Of a stretch of DNA of 64,000 bases, positions 6,593-15,323 are shown piece by piece. The stretch covers positions 620,001-684,000 of the forward strand of contig NZ_CP049906.1 in assembly GCF_011305535.1 (NCBI RefSeq), read 5' to 3'. Each line of letters opens with the position of its first letter. The stretch's first letter is position 1. The position numbers and the translations under genes were made by a program. The notes under the pieces were generated by a model that was not told the DNA's origin, made no database searches, and saw only the letters and a program-made list of their open reading frames with translations. Origin of the DNA: Diaphorobacter sp. HDW4B (lineage in GTDB: Bacteria > Pseudomonadota > Gammaproteobacteria > Burkholderiales > Burkholderiaceae_C).

Positions 6593-7993
6593 TCAAGCTG
6601 GCACCTGGCTGGTTGCGCAATGCAATCCGCCGCCGCCTGACGCGATGCCGGTGATTTCGACCTGCACGATGCGGCGCTTGCCGAGATATGGCTCCAGTGC
6701 TTTGACTGCCGCGGCGTCGGCTTCTGGGTCTCCGAACTTGGGAAGGATGATGGCGCCGTTGCAGTGGTAGAAGTTGATGTAGCCGGCTGCGAAATTCTTG
6801 CTTTGGCTGCGGGTCAATCGGGCGCTATATTCTCTTGGTGTCACCAACGGCACGAGTTGCAGACGGCGGCCTTGGGCGTCGGTTTGCCCGCTCAGTTCAC
6901 GCTGGTGGCGGGCGGTGATGGCCTTTTCTCCCGTGCTGTCGTGTGGATCATAGGCATAGGCCACGACGCCGGGGGCCAGGAATTTGGCGTAGAAATCCAC
7001 ATGCCCGTTGGTGATGTCGGTTTCCTCATCCACCTCCACGTCGGGGAATGCGTCGGTGCCGGACAGCCAGATCACTTTGCTCACGCCCAGCAGCCTTTTC
7101 AGTTCGGCCTGCACCGTGGCCTTGGCTGTCGGTTTGAGCCGCGCACTTTCGATCTGTCGGCCCGAGGTGGTGACATCAAACAGCTGTGGATTGCGGTTGA
7201 CGTGCAGTACCGACGAGGCCGTGACGATGGCGCAACCCTCGCCGTCCCACTCCAGAGCACCCCCTTCCAGCACGAGACTGCTTTTGACCAGCGGAGCCTG
7301 ATGACGTGCCGCTATGGCAGCGGCGATTTTTTGGTCATTGGCGTAGGGTTGGTAGAACGCCGCTGTCTTGGTGTGATTGCTGCTGCGTGGTGCCTCGCGA
7401 CTGCGGGAATTGGCGTTTCCCCATCCGTTGAAGTTGAAATCGAGCGCCGTCAGGCGGTTGCCGTTAGCGGCGTCTTTGACAAACACCGGAGCGGTGTCTC
7501 GCGTCCAATAATCATTGAAACCGCGTGGTGTGAGGATCAGTTCGACGCCGCCGACATTCTTGGAGCGGCTGTTGTACAACTGGTGAACGTCGGGGTTCGC
7601 CCCGCTCGCCCGCTCCAGCAGGGCTTGCGCCGCAGCCCGCTCCGAAGCCGAGAGCACCATCATCTTGACGGGCTCGAATGCACCGATGGCCTTGGCGACA
7701 TCGATCAGATCGCTGCGCACTCGCGACAGACCCGCGTTGTCGCGTGATGGCTGAGTCCAGATGCCATCGGCGTCGGAGGCGAATGCCATGTAGGTTGCGG
7801 CATGCGGATGTTCCTCGCTGGGAGCGATCAGTGAGGATCGGTTTGCCGCATCAGGAAGATGCCCATCTTTGGAGGATGCGCCTTGACTGCCGGTTGGCAA
7901 CGCGGCCAGCAGCGGTGCAGCGGCCAGTCCCGTGACTTGCTGACCAAAGGTTCGCCTGTCCAGAGCAGTAGGTGCCGTGTTGTGTTGCTGCAT
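6593..7993 (-). CDS. Exported agmatine deiminase / peptidylarginine deiminase family protein
   Basis: A 466-aa protein of the PAD-porph/agmatine deiminase fold. Conserved elements are YWTRDTAPVF, the GG-x-LEWDGEG stretch, TDITNGHVDFYAKFL (catalytic Asp/His region) and the C-terminal GGGGLHCATSQ with the nucleophilic Cys. Family members hydrolyse the guanidino group of agmatine or arginine to carbamoyl-putrescine or citrulline plus ammonia. The N-terminus carries a twin-arginine-like signal, DRRTFGQQVTGLAAAPLLAA, so it is probably periplasmic. The ATG at 7993 with GGGAGA upstream was preferred over a longer frame to 8125. It is the distal gene of the minus-strand catabolic run; the 214-bp gap may hold its own promoter. 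Substrate unknown. Confidence 0.8.
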   Translation of the reverse strand: MQQHNTAPTALDRRTFGQQVTGLAAAPLLAALPTGSQGASSKDGHLPDAANRSSLIAPSEEHPHAATYMAFASDADGIWTQPSRDNAGLSRVRSDLIDVAKAIGAFEPVKMMVLSASERAAAQALLERASGANPDVHQLYNSRSKNVGGVELILTPRGFNDYWTRDTAPVFVKDAANGNRLTALDFNFNGWGNANSRSREAPRSSNHTKTAAFYQPYANDQKIAAAIAARHQAPLVKSSLVLEGGALEWDGEGCAIVTASSVLHVNRNPQLFDVTTSGRQIESARLKPTAKATVQAELKRLLGVSKVIWLSGTDAFPDVEVDEETDITNGHVDFYAKFLAPGVVAYAYDPHDSTGEKAITARHQRELSGQTDAQGRRLQLVPLVTPREYSARLTRSQSKNFAAGYINFYHCNGAIILPKFGDPEADAAAVKALEPYLGKRRIVQVEITGIASGGGGLHCATSQVPA

Positions 7994-8207
7994 TCTGCGT
8001 CTCCCATTCGATGCCTTATTATTTCCACAACTCAACAATAGTGGACAGATAGCAAAACAAGTCTGTGGTGTGCCGGGACACTCGGTTCCAGCCCATCCTG
8101 AAGCCCCATGCCTGCATGACCGCACACGTGGCCTGCGGGTGTATTGCTTCCGGGCTCAAACTGCGAAGAACGAGGCATCTGACCTGAACGAAGAACGCCG
8201 GCGCTTT

Positions 8208-9053
8208 TTAGCAGCGCAACGTCTTTCTGGAATCCTCGACTTTCGCTCCAACGAAGTCCTGCGCATGCTGGCGGCAGCGCGTGGCCCAATCTGCTGGAGA
8301 TTCCCTAGATTCCAACTCGAAATTGACGATTTCGACGCTCAACGGCAAATCTGCAGGGAGCGCCGAAAAGAGTCCATGCAGATCAATGTTCCCATCGCCT
8401 GGCAACAGACGTTCGCAGCGCGCGGTGTGAATCATCTGCTCCGTCGAAAAATGTGTGCCTGACCAAGCATCGCAAATCTGCGCGTAGTGCAGAAGCTCGC
8501 GTGGGATCTGGCGAATGTCGTCCAGCGTAGTCTTGGATCGAGCAAAGTGCAGCGCGTCCACAAGGATCCCCGCGTTGTCGGGTTGTCCGGCATTGCGGAT
8601 GATGCGCAGGGCGCTCGCTGCGTTGGGTGCAGCGGTCCATGGCATGAACTCGAGGTCAGCCGTCATGCCATAAGGCTTGATGACTTCGCAGAGTCTGGCG
8701 TAGCTTTGCGTCAGGCGTTGCTCGTCGGTGTCGTCAGCGGCCACGAGTACCGCACGCGCGTTCAAAGCGGCTCCCGCATCAAAAAGCGCATCCCAGCGAT
8801 GCGGGTTGAAATCCGCATCGAGTCGGATGATCTCCAGATCGAAGACCTGAACACCCGTGTCGTTGATGGCAGCCCGTGTCTCGCGAAGAACGTCGGGCAG
8901 GCCCAGCAGTCGCTGATGCGGACCGTCAGGTGCGTTGGGCCAAAGTCGCAAGCCCACGAAGTCGTAACCTGTTTGCGCTGCAATGCGCACCGCCTCTGAG
9001 GGTGAGCATCTGTGCGAGGTCAGATAGGCCAAGGATGAAGCGCGGTGCGGCAT
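8208..9053 (-). CDS. Sugar phosphate isomerase/epimerase family protein (AP-endonuclease-2-like TIM barrel)
   Basis: A 281-aa TIM-barrel protein. The pattern TSHRCSPSEAVRIAAQTGYD, VFDLEIIRLD, AVLVAADDTD, LEFMPWT, AGILVDALHFARS and the C-terminal VEIVNFEL matches the xylose-isomerase-like fold. Acidic and His residues at strand ends suit a divalent metal. The family includes 3-dehydroshikimate dehydratases, which is attractive given the AroE-like gene in the divergent operon, but that function cannot be assigned from sequence alone. The ATG at 9053 starts the conserved region; the frame extends to 9308 without homology. It follows the NIPSNAP gene by 14 bp, so the two are co-transcribed. Confidence 0.75.
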   Translation of the reverse strand: MPHRASSLAYLTSHRCSPSEAVRIAAQTGYDFVGLRLWPNAPDGPHQRLLGLPDVLRETRAAINDTGVQVFDLEIIRLDADFNPHRWDALFDAGAALNARAVLVAADDTDEQRLTQSYARLCEVIKPYGMTADLEFMPWTAAPNAASALRIIRNAGQPDNAGILVDALHFARSKTTLDDIRQIPRELLHYAQICDAWSGTHFSTEQMIHTARCERLLPGDGNIDLHGLFSALPADLPLSVEIVNFELESRESPADWATRCRQHAQDFVGAKVEDSRKTLRC

Positions 9054-9067
9054 GGTTGTCACAATGC

Positions 9068-9694
9068 TCAGTTCAATGGCGAGACGGATGTGGGCAGGAC
9101 GATGCTGGAATGCATGTCCGTCGTCAGATTCGCCGGTCCACCCTTGGGAGGCCAGATGCCTTGGGCCACCGCGTCGGCGCGTGCTTTGCTGCGCGCATCC
9201 AGCGTCGGATAGGCCCAGATGTTGGTAAAGCGTGGGGCTCCATCGAGGGCCACCATTGCAACCAGACAGGGCGAGATCTTTTCGCGCAGAGGAACGTACT
9301 GTTCCCACAGGTCGATGGTGGGCTGAACTCCACCGGGTTTGATTCCGTAGGTGCGGATTTCGTAGACCGGACCGCGGATGCCCGATTCCGCGCTGGGGCG
9401 CAGGGGCTTCATCCAGGGGAAGGCTTTGAAGCTCTGGATTTCAAGGCGTTGGTAGATGTCGCCGCAACCATAAGGCGATGCGCTTGCCTGCGTGCGCGCT
9501 CTCTCTGCATTCATTTCCTCAAGGCTGGCGAAGCCTCGCAGCACCGTCATCTGGTTGAGCACACCGATGTCTGTGAACCAACAGCCCAGCAACTCTCCGC
9601 CGGCTTGTGCGTCGGTTGCATAGGCGTGGACGTTGTTTGCGGCCGTGGCCGCAGTCCCCATGGGCAAAGTCAAAGTGGCTATTTCGTAGTACAT
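9068..9694 (-). CDS. NIPSNAP family protein
   Basis: A 208-aa protein with two ferredoxin-like alpha/beta barrel halves (~1-100 and ~105-208). The second begins with the signature VYEIRTYGIKPGG and contains the WEQYVPLREK and IWAYPTLDARSKARADAV segments typical of NIPSNAP. Bacterial members are often found with catabolic flavoenzymes; a biochemical activity is not established. It sits between a KstD-like flavoprotein and the TIM-barrel isomerase. GAGGGAGAA precedes the ATG at 9694. Confidence 0.85.
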   Translation of the reverse strand: MYYEIATLTLPMGTAATAANNVHAYATDAQAGGELLGCWFTDIGVLNQMTVLRGFASLEEMNAERARTQASASPYGCGDIYQRLEIQSFKAFPWMKPLRPSAESGIRGPVYEIRTYGIKPGGVQPTIDLWEQYVPLREKISPCLVAMVALDGAPRFTNIWAYPTLDARSKARADAVAQGIWPPKGGPANLTTDMHSSIVLPTSVSPLN

Positions 9695-9787
9695 GCAGGT
9701 TCTCCCTCGTTGTGTATGAATGAAAAAAATGGAAATTGAAAATGAAGAAAGGAAAAAGAAAAGTCGCGCCGCCCAGATTCCTCTGGA

Positions 9788-11527
9788 CTAGACCGGCACC
9801 GCTTCGCTGGCATGGCGCGCGGCAATGAATCCGAACGTCATGGCCGGGCCCAAGGTGATGCCGCCGCTGGGGTAGCAGCCTGCCATGAGGCTACTCATGT
9901 CGTTGCCGACGGCATAGAGGCCCGGGATGTGTTCGCCGTCCTGATCGAGCACACGCGCATGCTCGTCGGTGCTCAGTCCTGCAAATGTTCCAAGGCTTCC
10001 GGCCACCACGCGCACTGCGTAGAACGGGCCCCGGATCAAAGGAGCCATGCAGGGATTGGGAAGCCCCGGTCGCACTTCACCTTGCACGCGGTTGTAGGCG
10101 GTTTCGCCTTTCGCGAATTCGGTGTCCTGGCCCTGCAAGGCCATGGCGTTGTAGCGCGACACGGTGTCTTTCAACTGCGTTTGATCGATACCGCAGGCAA
10201 GGGCCAAGGCGTCCCACGTGTCTGCCTGCACAAGATAGCCACTGCGCAGCCAGTGTGTCTTGGGCATGGGCCACGGTTTGGCAGCGCCCAATCCGAAGCG
10301 ATTGAAGAACTCCCGATCACAGAGCAGCCATGCTTGCACGGTCTCGCCCTCGGGCGTCGCGGCCAGGAGTCCGCGCATGAAATCGTGATAGGAATCGGCC
10401 TCGTTGACGAAGCGCTTTCCGTCGGAGCGCACCGCGATCAAACCGGGTTTTGCGCGCTCGATCAGGTGTGGAAAGTGGCCCGTCGATCCATCGGCGCGTG
10501 GAACCAACGAAACCGGCGCGAGGGCTGCCGCATCCTTCAAGTCGCTGCGCACCCATCCACCGACCGATTCGCCCAACCTCAACCCATCGCCGGTATTTCC
10601 CCATCCGGCTGCCGAGTGATGTGAGTGACCCTCTCTGGCGTGAGCGAGCATCTGCGCCTTGCGTGCCGCGTCGTGCGGAAATCCGCCACAGGCAAGCACC
10701 ACGCCTTGGGATGCGTGAATGACGACTGGCCCATTGGAGGTATGAACAGTCGCACCGGAAATACGCCCGGACGATCTCAGCAAACCGACAGCGGCATGGC
10801 TCGTGCGAATATCCACATCCAATTCAAACGCCGAAGCTGCGAGCGCCGCCACCAGCGCATTGCCGTTGACCAGCCGCAGGCTGCGGTTGTGCAGCAGCAC
10901 ATCGCGTGCATGCTGCAAAAGGCGCTTGCTCACATACCAGAAGGACGCCAACGAACGACGTGAATTGAGAAAGTGACGCAGCTCCTGACCGGAGGCGATG
11001 CCCATGCCCCACAGGGTCGTTTCCTGCAACGGCGGTTTCAGCGTATGCACGCGTTGCCCAAGGCGTCGGCCATCGAATGGCGCCGCGCAGACGGAGCGTC
11101 CGCCCAGGACGGCATGGGGATTGTTGCCATGAAAGTCGGGAATGGCATTTCCATCGATGAACCGAAGAGCGGTGTGGCGTTGAAAGAACTCCACCATGTG
11201 CGGGGCCTGCGCAAGATAGGTGCGCGCACGGGACTCCTCGAAGTGTTCGCCAAGTTCAAGGCGCAGATAGTTCAGTGCGTCCTCTTCGTGCTCCGAAATG
11301 CCTGCCGCCAGCGCCAGCGGATTGCGGGGAATCCACATCCATCCGCCGGACCAAGCGGTGGTTCCTCCGAAGCGCGCCTCCTTTTCGATGACGATGACTT
11401 TGAGACCTCGCTGAGCCGCAGTCACTGCACTGGACAAGCCCCCTGCCCCAGATCCTATGACGAGAAGATCGCAGTTCAGTGGGGGTTCGGTGGCAATGGG
11501 ATGTTCTTGTGTGCAGTGGGACGACAT
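9788..11527 (-). CDS. FAD-dependent oxidoreductase, 3-ketosteroid Delta1-dehydrogenase/fumarate-reductase family (I)
   Basis: A 579-aa flavoprotein. The FAD-binding Rossmann motif is LLVIGSGAGGLSSAV (residues ~21-35), with GGTTAWSGGWMW following and a C-terminal FAD contact GLYAVGNDMSS then GGITLGPAMTFG. This is the layout of KstD-like enzymes that introduce a double bond next to a ketone. The gene follows the IclR gene by 15 bp and precedes the NIPSNAP gene. A second member of the same family lies in the divergent operon (13444-15186), which suggests two successive ring desaturations. Alternatives within the family are urocanate- or fumarate-reductase-like enzymes. Confidence 0.85.
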   Translation of the reverse strand: MSSHCTQEHPIATEPPLNCDLLVIGSGAGGLSSAVTAAQRGLKVIVIEKEARFGGTTAWSGGWMWIPRNPLALAAGISEHEEDALNYLRLELGEHFEESRARTYLAQAPHMVEFFQRHTALRFIDGNAIPDFHGNNPHAVLGGRSVCAAPFDGRRLGQRVHTLKPPLQETTLWGMGIASGQELRHFLNSRRSLASFWYVSKRLLQHARDVLLHNRSLRLVNGNALVAALAASAFELDVDIRTSHAAVGLLRSSGRISGATVHTSNGPVVIHASQGVVLACGGFPHDAARKAQMLAHAREGHSHHSAAGWGNTGDGLRLGESVGGWVRSDLKDAAALAPVSLVPRADGSTGHFPHLIERAKPGLIAVRSDGKRFVNEADSYHDFMRGLLAATPEGETVQAWLLCDREFFNRFGLGAAKPWPMPKTHWLRSGYLVQADTWDALALACGIDQTQLKDTVSRYNAMALQGQDTEFAKGETAYNRVQGEVRPGLPNPCMAPLIRGPFYAVRVVAGSLGTFAGLSTDEHARVLDQDGEHIPGLYAVGNDMSSLMAGCYPSGGITLGPAMTFGFIAARHASEAVPV

Positions 11528-11542
11528 GAGGATGGTGTTTGC

Positions 11543-12364
11543 TTACGCAGCGTAGATAGGCAGCCGACTCGGTGGGCCGCCGTGTGTGGATTTCTGGAAA
11601 AAGGGTGAGGTGCCGCTGGCTGCGGCCATTTGCGCTGCCACTTCGATCAGCTCAGCACCCAGCGCTTGCATGCGCTGCTCTGTGAACCGGACCGTGGGGC
11701 CTGCGATGGAAATCGCGCCGATGGGTGCGCCGCCAATGGGTTGGACCACTGCGGCCATGGCGCTCAGCCCCGAGGTGTAGGTGTCGATCGTGATGCTGAA
11801 GCCGCGAGTGCGGGCCTCTTTCACGTACTTCATCATTTCCTTGAGATTCTTGGGGGCGTTGGGCCCGTAGTCGGCCCGTTGCCCCATGCCCTGCCCCGAG
11901 GCCAACGCAATCGCTTCATCGTCGGTCAACGCACTCATCCATGCAATGCCGGAGGACGAACAGGAAAGGCGTGCGTCGCTGCCCATGTCCGGGTCATAAC
12001 GAAGGCCCTGCCGTGCGCCTTGCGCTCGCGCCACCCAGGTCAGGCGCGCGCCATCAACGACGGAAAGGCGGACCAGTTCACCGGAACTCGCCGCCAGCCG
12101 GTCCAGCAGAGGTTGAGAGAAATCGGTGATGCCGCTGTGGCTGAGGAAGGACAAGCCCAGCGAAGTCAGCTTGGTGGTGAGCATGTAAGCGCCCAGTTCA
12201 CGCGGCTGCCGGACGTAGCCGTAACGCGCAAGTTCGCCAAGCAGCCGGTGTGCTGCGCTGCGCGGAATGTGGAGTGTGTCGGCGATGTTCGCCAACTCCA
12301 GGCCTTCGCCATGGCGTGCCAGAAGTTCAAAAATGCCGAGGGTGCGTTCAAGGACGTTGCTCAT
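11543..12364 (-). CDS. IclR-family transcriptional regulator
   Basis: A 273-aa regulator: winged HTH at residues ~1-70 (LERTLGIFELLARHGEGLEL, IPRSAAHRLLGELARYGYV) and an IclR effector domain at ~85-255 (RLSCSSSGIAWMSAL, TRGFSITIDTY, GAISIAGPTVRFTE). It is the first gene of the minus-strand operon and diverges from the AroE-like gene. A strong IclR-box palindrome lies 181 bp upstream of its start. It probably controls both divergent units in response to a ring acid or ketone, but the ligand is unknown. Confidence 0.9.
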   Translation of the reverse strand: MSNVLERTLGIFELLARHGEGLELANIADTLHIPRSAAHRLLGELARYGYVRQPRELGAYMLTTKLTSLGLSFLSHSGITDFSQPLLDRLAASSGELVRLSVVDGARLTWVARAQGARQGLRYDPDMGSDARLSCSSSGIAWMSALTDDEAIALASGQGMGQRADYGPNAPKNLKEMMKYVKEARTRGFSITIDTYTSGLSAMAAVVQPIGGAPIGAISIAGPTVRFTEQRMQALGAELIEVAAQMAAASGTSPFFQKSTHGGPPSRLPIYAA

Positions 12365-12544
12365 ATGGGACCACTGTGTCGATCATGAAAGTGGTGAGCA
12401 GCGTACCGCATTGCGAACCGATCCAGACCTTCGCAGGTCAGTCGGTTGGCAAGTGGAATCGGGCCACGTCGGGTCGATGAAAGTCGGCGCATGGGCTCTT
12501 ACTTCTGCTCCTGAAAATCGATGAAACAAAACAATGTTCAAAAA

Positions 12545-12559
12545 TGGAATGACATTCCA
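12545..12559. promoter_or_regulatory. IclR-type operator palindrome
   Basis: TGGAATGACATTCCA is a 15-bp palindrome, perfect around a central A. It keeps the TGGAA-N5-TTCCA frame of the E. coli IclR box TGGAAATNATTTCCA. It lies in the AT-rich divergent gap between the IclR gene and the AroE-like gene, 70 bp before the latter's ATG. An outer TTCA/TGAA pair extends the symmetry. Confidence 0.7.
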
Positions 12560-12628
12560 CTATTGAATAATAATTCGAAAAACGCAGAAACGGAACACAT
12601 GTTTCTCAATCAATTCAGGGAGGCTTCA

Positions 12629-13435
12629 ATGCACGACAACCATCGCAACCAACTCAGTGGCGCAACGCGCGTTCACTTCATCGTGGGAGATCCCATTGCC
12701 CAAGTGAGATCACCGCTCGGCGTCTCGCAGGCGTTCGATCAACTCGGGATGAATGCGATCGTGATCCCTGCACATGTATCGCCACAAGCCCTTGCGCAGT
12801 GGCATGCAGGCGTCTCCCTGGCGAAGAACGTGGACGGCATCATCGTGACGGTGCCGCACAAATTTGCATGCACGGCTTTGTGCAATACGGTGTCTGAGCG
12901 TGCGCAGTTTCTGGGCACCGTCAACACCATGCGACGCAACCCGGATGGCGAATGGCACGGCGACATGTTCGACGGCGTGGGATACGTGCAAGCGCTGCGT
13001 GACAAGGGATGCGAGCCCAAAGGGCAGCGCGCACTTCTGGTGGGGGCCGGCGGCGCAGGCTCGGCGATCGCTCACGCACTGGTGACGGCGGGCGTCGCAT
13101 CGCTGGATCTGCATGACAGCGATGTGGTTCGCCGGGATGCGCTGGTGAATCGCTTGACTGGATTGAGTCTTTGCCCCGTCGGCGTGGGCTCATCCGATCC
13201 TGCGGGTTATTCGCTGGTCATCAACGCCTCGCCGGTCGGCATGCGCGAGTCCGATCCTCTGCCCGTAGTGGTCGAGCGCCTCGATGCAAACGCCTTCGTG
13301 GGCTGTGTGATCACGCTGCCCGTGGTGAGTCCTCTGATCACTGCGGCCAGAGCGCGCGGGCTGGGCACGGTCACTGGCACCGACATGTTCGCGCGGGTCC
13401 GTGACTTGATGGTTGATTTCCTCGCTCAGCGATAG
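12629..13435 (+). CDS. Shikimate/quinate dehydrogenase-like protein (AroE family)
   Basis: A 268-aa protein. The N-terminal substrate domain has FIVGDPIAQVRSPLG and the catalytic Lys in VTVPHK; the FLGTVNTM and GDMFDGVGY segments hold the Asn and Asp partners. The NAD(P) Rossmann motif GAGGAGSAIAHAL comes next, then INASPVGM. Shikimate dehydrogenases interconvert shikimate and 3-dehydroshikimate. Its position in a catabolic operon instead of with aromatic biosynthesis genes suggests a degradative role on shikimate, quinate or a related alicyclic acid. The ATG at 12629 follows GGGAGG; the longer frame from 12521 runs through the operator and is not used. It is followed by the second flavoprotein after 8 bp. 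Confidence 0.85.
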   Translation: MHDNHRNQLSGATRVHFIVGDPIAQVRSPLGVSQAFDQLGMNAIVIPAHVSPQALAQWHAGVSLAKNVDGIIVTVPHKFACTALCNTVSERAQFLGTVNTMRRNPDGEWHGDMFDGVGYVQALRDKGCEPKGQRALLVGAGGAGSAIAHALVTAGVASLDLHDSDVVRRDALVNRLTGLSLCPVGVGSSDPAGYSLVINASPVGMRESDPLPVVVERLDANAFVGCVITLPVVSPLITAARARGLGTVTGTDMFARVRDLMVDFLAQR

Positions 13436-13443
13436 GTGGCCCC

Positions 13444-15186
13444 ATGTCCATGAAACTCATTCAGAGTCTGGCGCAGTTGCCCGACGGACAGGCGTTCGAT
13501 GTCGCGGTGATTGGGGCAGGTGGCGCGGGCATGGCGACGGCTCTTTTCGCGGCACTTGAGGGACGCGAAGTGCTGCTGGTCGAACATACGGAATATGTCG
13601 GCGGCACCACCGCTTTGTCAGCAGGAACTTGCTGGGTGCCTGGCACAACGCAGGGAGCATCGGTCAATCCGAATGACACGCTGGCAGATGCGGACCGCTA
13701 TCTGCAAACCGCAGTCGGTCACTATGGTGTGAGCGACTTGCGGCGGGTCTTTCTGGAGCGAGGCGCTGAAGCCATCGAGCACCTGGCGAAAAAGTCGGAA
13801 GTCCAGTTTCGGCCTTACGCCAAACACCCGGACTACATCTCCGAGCTGGCTGGTTCCACCACTGCGGGACGCGCACTGGAGCCCGTTCCGTTCGACGCAC
13901 GCCAGCTCGGCAAGCTGTTCGGTTTGGTCCGACCGCCCATCGAGGAGTTCACCGTCTTGGGCGGCATGATGGTCGATCGCACCGACATCAACCACTTGCT
14001 GGGAATGCGGCAATCCTGGGCTTCGCTGAAGCACTCATTGCGCATACTGACTCGACATGCCAGGGACAAGTTGAGCCATCCGCGCGGAACCCGATTGGTG
14101 ATGGGCAATGCCTTGATCGCGCGCCTGCTCCATTCGCTGTCGAGCCTGCCGAATGTGACGCTGGCAATGAACACAGAAGTCACCAGTCTGCAAGGCGACC
14201 ACTACGGTGTGAAAGGACTGACGTTGGCGAAGTCCGGCGCATTCAAGTCGGTGCGCGTGCGTGGAGGCGTGGTGCTTGCCAGCGGCGGCTTCAATCGCAA
14301 TGAAGTACGCCGCCGGGCATTGTTGCCCGGTACTGAATCGGGATGGTGCCCAGGCGCACCGGGGCACACCGGCAAAGCGCATGTCCTCGCGGAAACGGTC
14401 GGCGCGCGTTATGGAAAAGAAACGATGAGCCCCGCCTACTGGGCGCCCGTGTCTCGCAGAAAACGAGCGGATGGAAGCACCGCCGTGTTCCCCCACTTCG
14501 TGATGGACCGTGCGAAACCGGGCGTACTTTGCGTCAACTCCGCGGCGCAGCGATTCGTCAACGAAAGCACGTCATATCACTTGTTCGGTCTGGCAATGCA
14601 GCAATCAGGATCGGACGGCCGGGTTTCAACGCCCGCCTTCCTCATTTGCGATGCCATTGCGCTGAAGAAATATGGCCTCGGCATGGTGCGCCCGGGAGGC
14701 GGCGGGCTCGCTCGCTTTCTGGCGGATGGCTATCTCACGCAGGCCGAAACGGTGGAGGAATTGGCGAAGTCGCTGGGAATTGATGGCCAACGTCTGACGG
14801 CAACCGTTGCACGCTTCAATCAACTCGCACGCAGCGGTGTGGACGAGGACTTTCACCGGGGCGAAACCACATACCAGCGCAACTTGGGTGATCCGCATTG
14901 GCCGGGTCCCAATCCATGCATGGGTCCGCTGGAACAAGGCCCGTATTTCGCGGTGCGACTGTATCCCGGCGATATCGGCGCGGCGCAGGGATTCGATACC
15001 GATGTCCATGCGCAGACGCTCGACGAGAACGGGCACCCGATACCGGGCCTGTACGCAGTAGGCAACGACATGCGCTCGATCATGGGCGGCGTCTACACCG
15101 CGCCCGGCATCACGATCGGCCCGGGAATCGTGTTCGGCTACCTCGCGGCGCGCCATGCGTGCGCCAGAGCTTTGGACATGCGCTGA
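13444..15186 (+). CDS. FAD-dependent oxidoreductase, 3-ketosteroid Delta1-dehydrogenase family (II)
   Basis: A 580-aa paralogue of the flavoprotein at 9788-11527. The FAD motif is VAVIGAGGAGMATALFA (residues ~21-37), followed by GGTTALSAGTCWVPG. The C-terminal motif is GLYAVGNDMRSIMGG, then APGITIGPGIVFGYLAARHA. It belongs to the KstD/fumarate-reductase flavoprotein group that desaturates alpha,beta positions of cyclic ketones. It starts 8 bp after the AroE-like gene and is clearly co-transcribed with it. With the first flavoprotein, it could perform stepwise aromatisation of an oxo-cyclohexane(carboxylate)-type ring. That is inference from gene content. Confidence 0.85.
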   Translation: MSMKLIQSLAQLPDGQAFDVAVIGAGGAGMATALFAALEGREVLLVEHTEYVGGTTALSAGTCWVPGTTQGASVNPNDTLADADRYLQTAVGHYGVSDLRRVFLERGAEAIEHLAKKSEVQFRPYAKHPDYISELAGSTTAGRALEPVPFDARQLGKLFGLVRPPIEEFTVLGGMMVDRTDINHLLGMRQSWASLKHSLRILTRHARDKLSHPRGTRLVMGNALIARLLHSLSSLPNVTLAMNTEVTSLQGDHYGVKGLTLAKSGAFKSVRVRGGVVLASGGFNRNEVRRRALLPGTESGWCPGAPGHTGKAHVLAETVGARYGKETMSPAYWAPVSRRKRADGSTAVFPHFVMDRAKPGVLCVNSAAQRFVNESTSYHLFGLAMQQSGSDGRVSTPAFLICDAIALKKYGLGMVRPGGGGLARFLADGYLTQAETVEELAKSLGIDGQRLTATVARFNQLARSGVDEDFHRGETTYQRNLGDPHWPGPNPCMGPLEQGPYFAVRLYPGDIGAAQGFDTDVHAQTLDENGHPIPGLYAVGNDMRSIMGGVYTAPGITIGPGIVFGYLAARHACARALDMR

Positions 15187-15323
15187 CAGCACATGTCTCG
15201 CACGTGAGGGGACGACTCCCGTCCCGCCACGCTCATCAGTGACTCCATGCAGGTTGCGCAAGTCCACCCTAGACCTGCGGGAGACGTTGCGTTCAATTCA
15301 AAACCACAAAAGAGAGGCAAACC

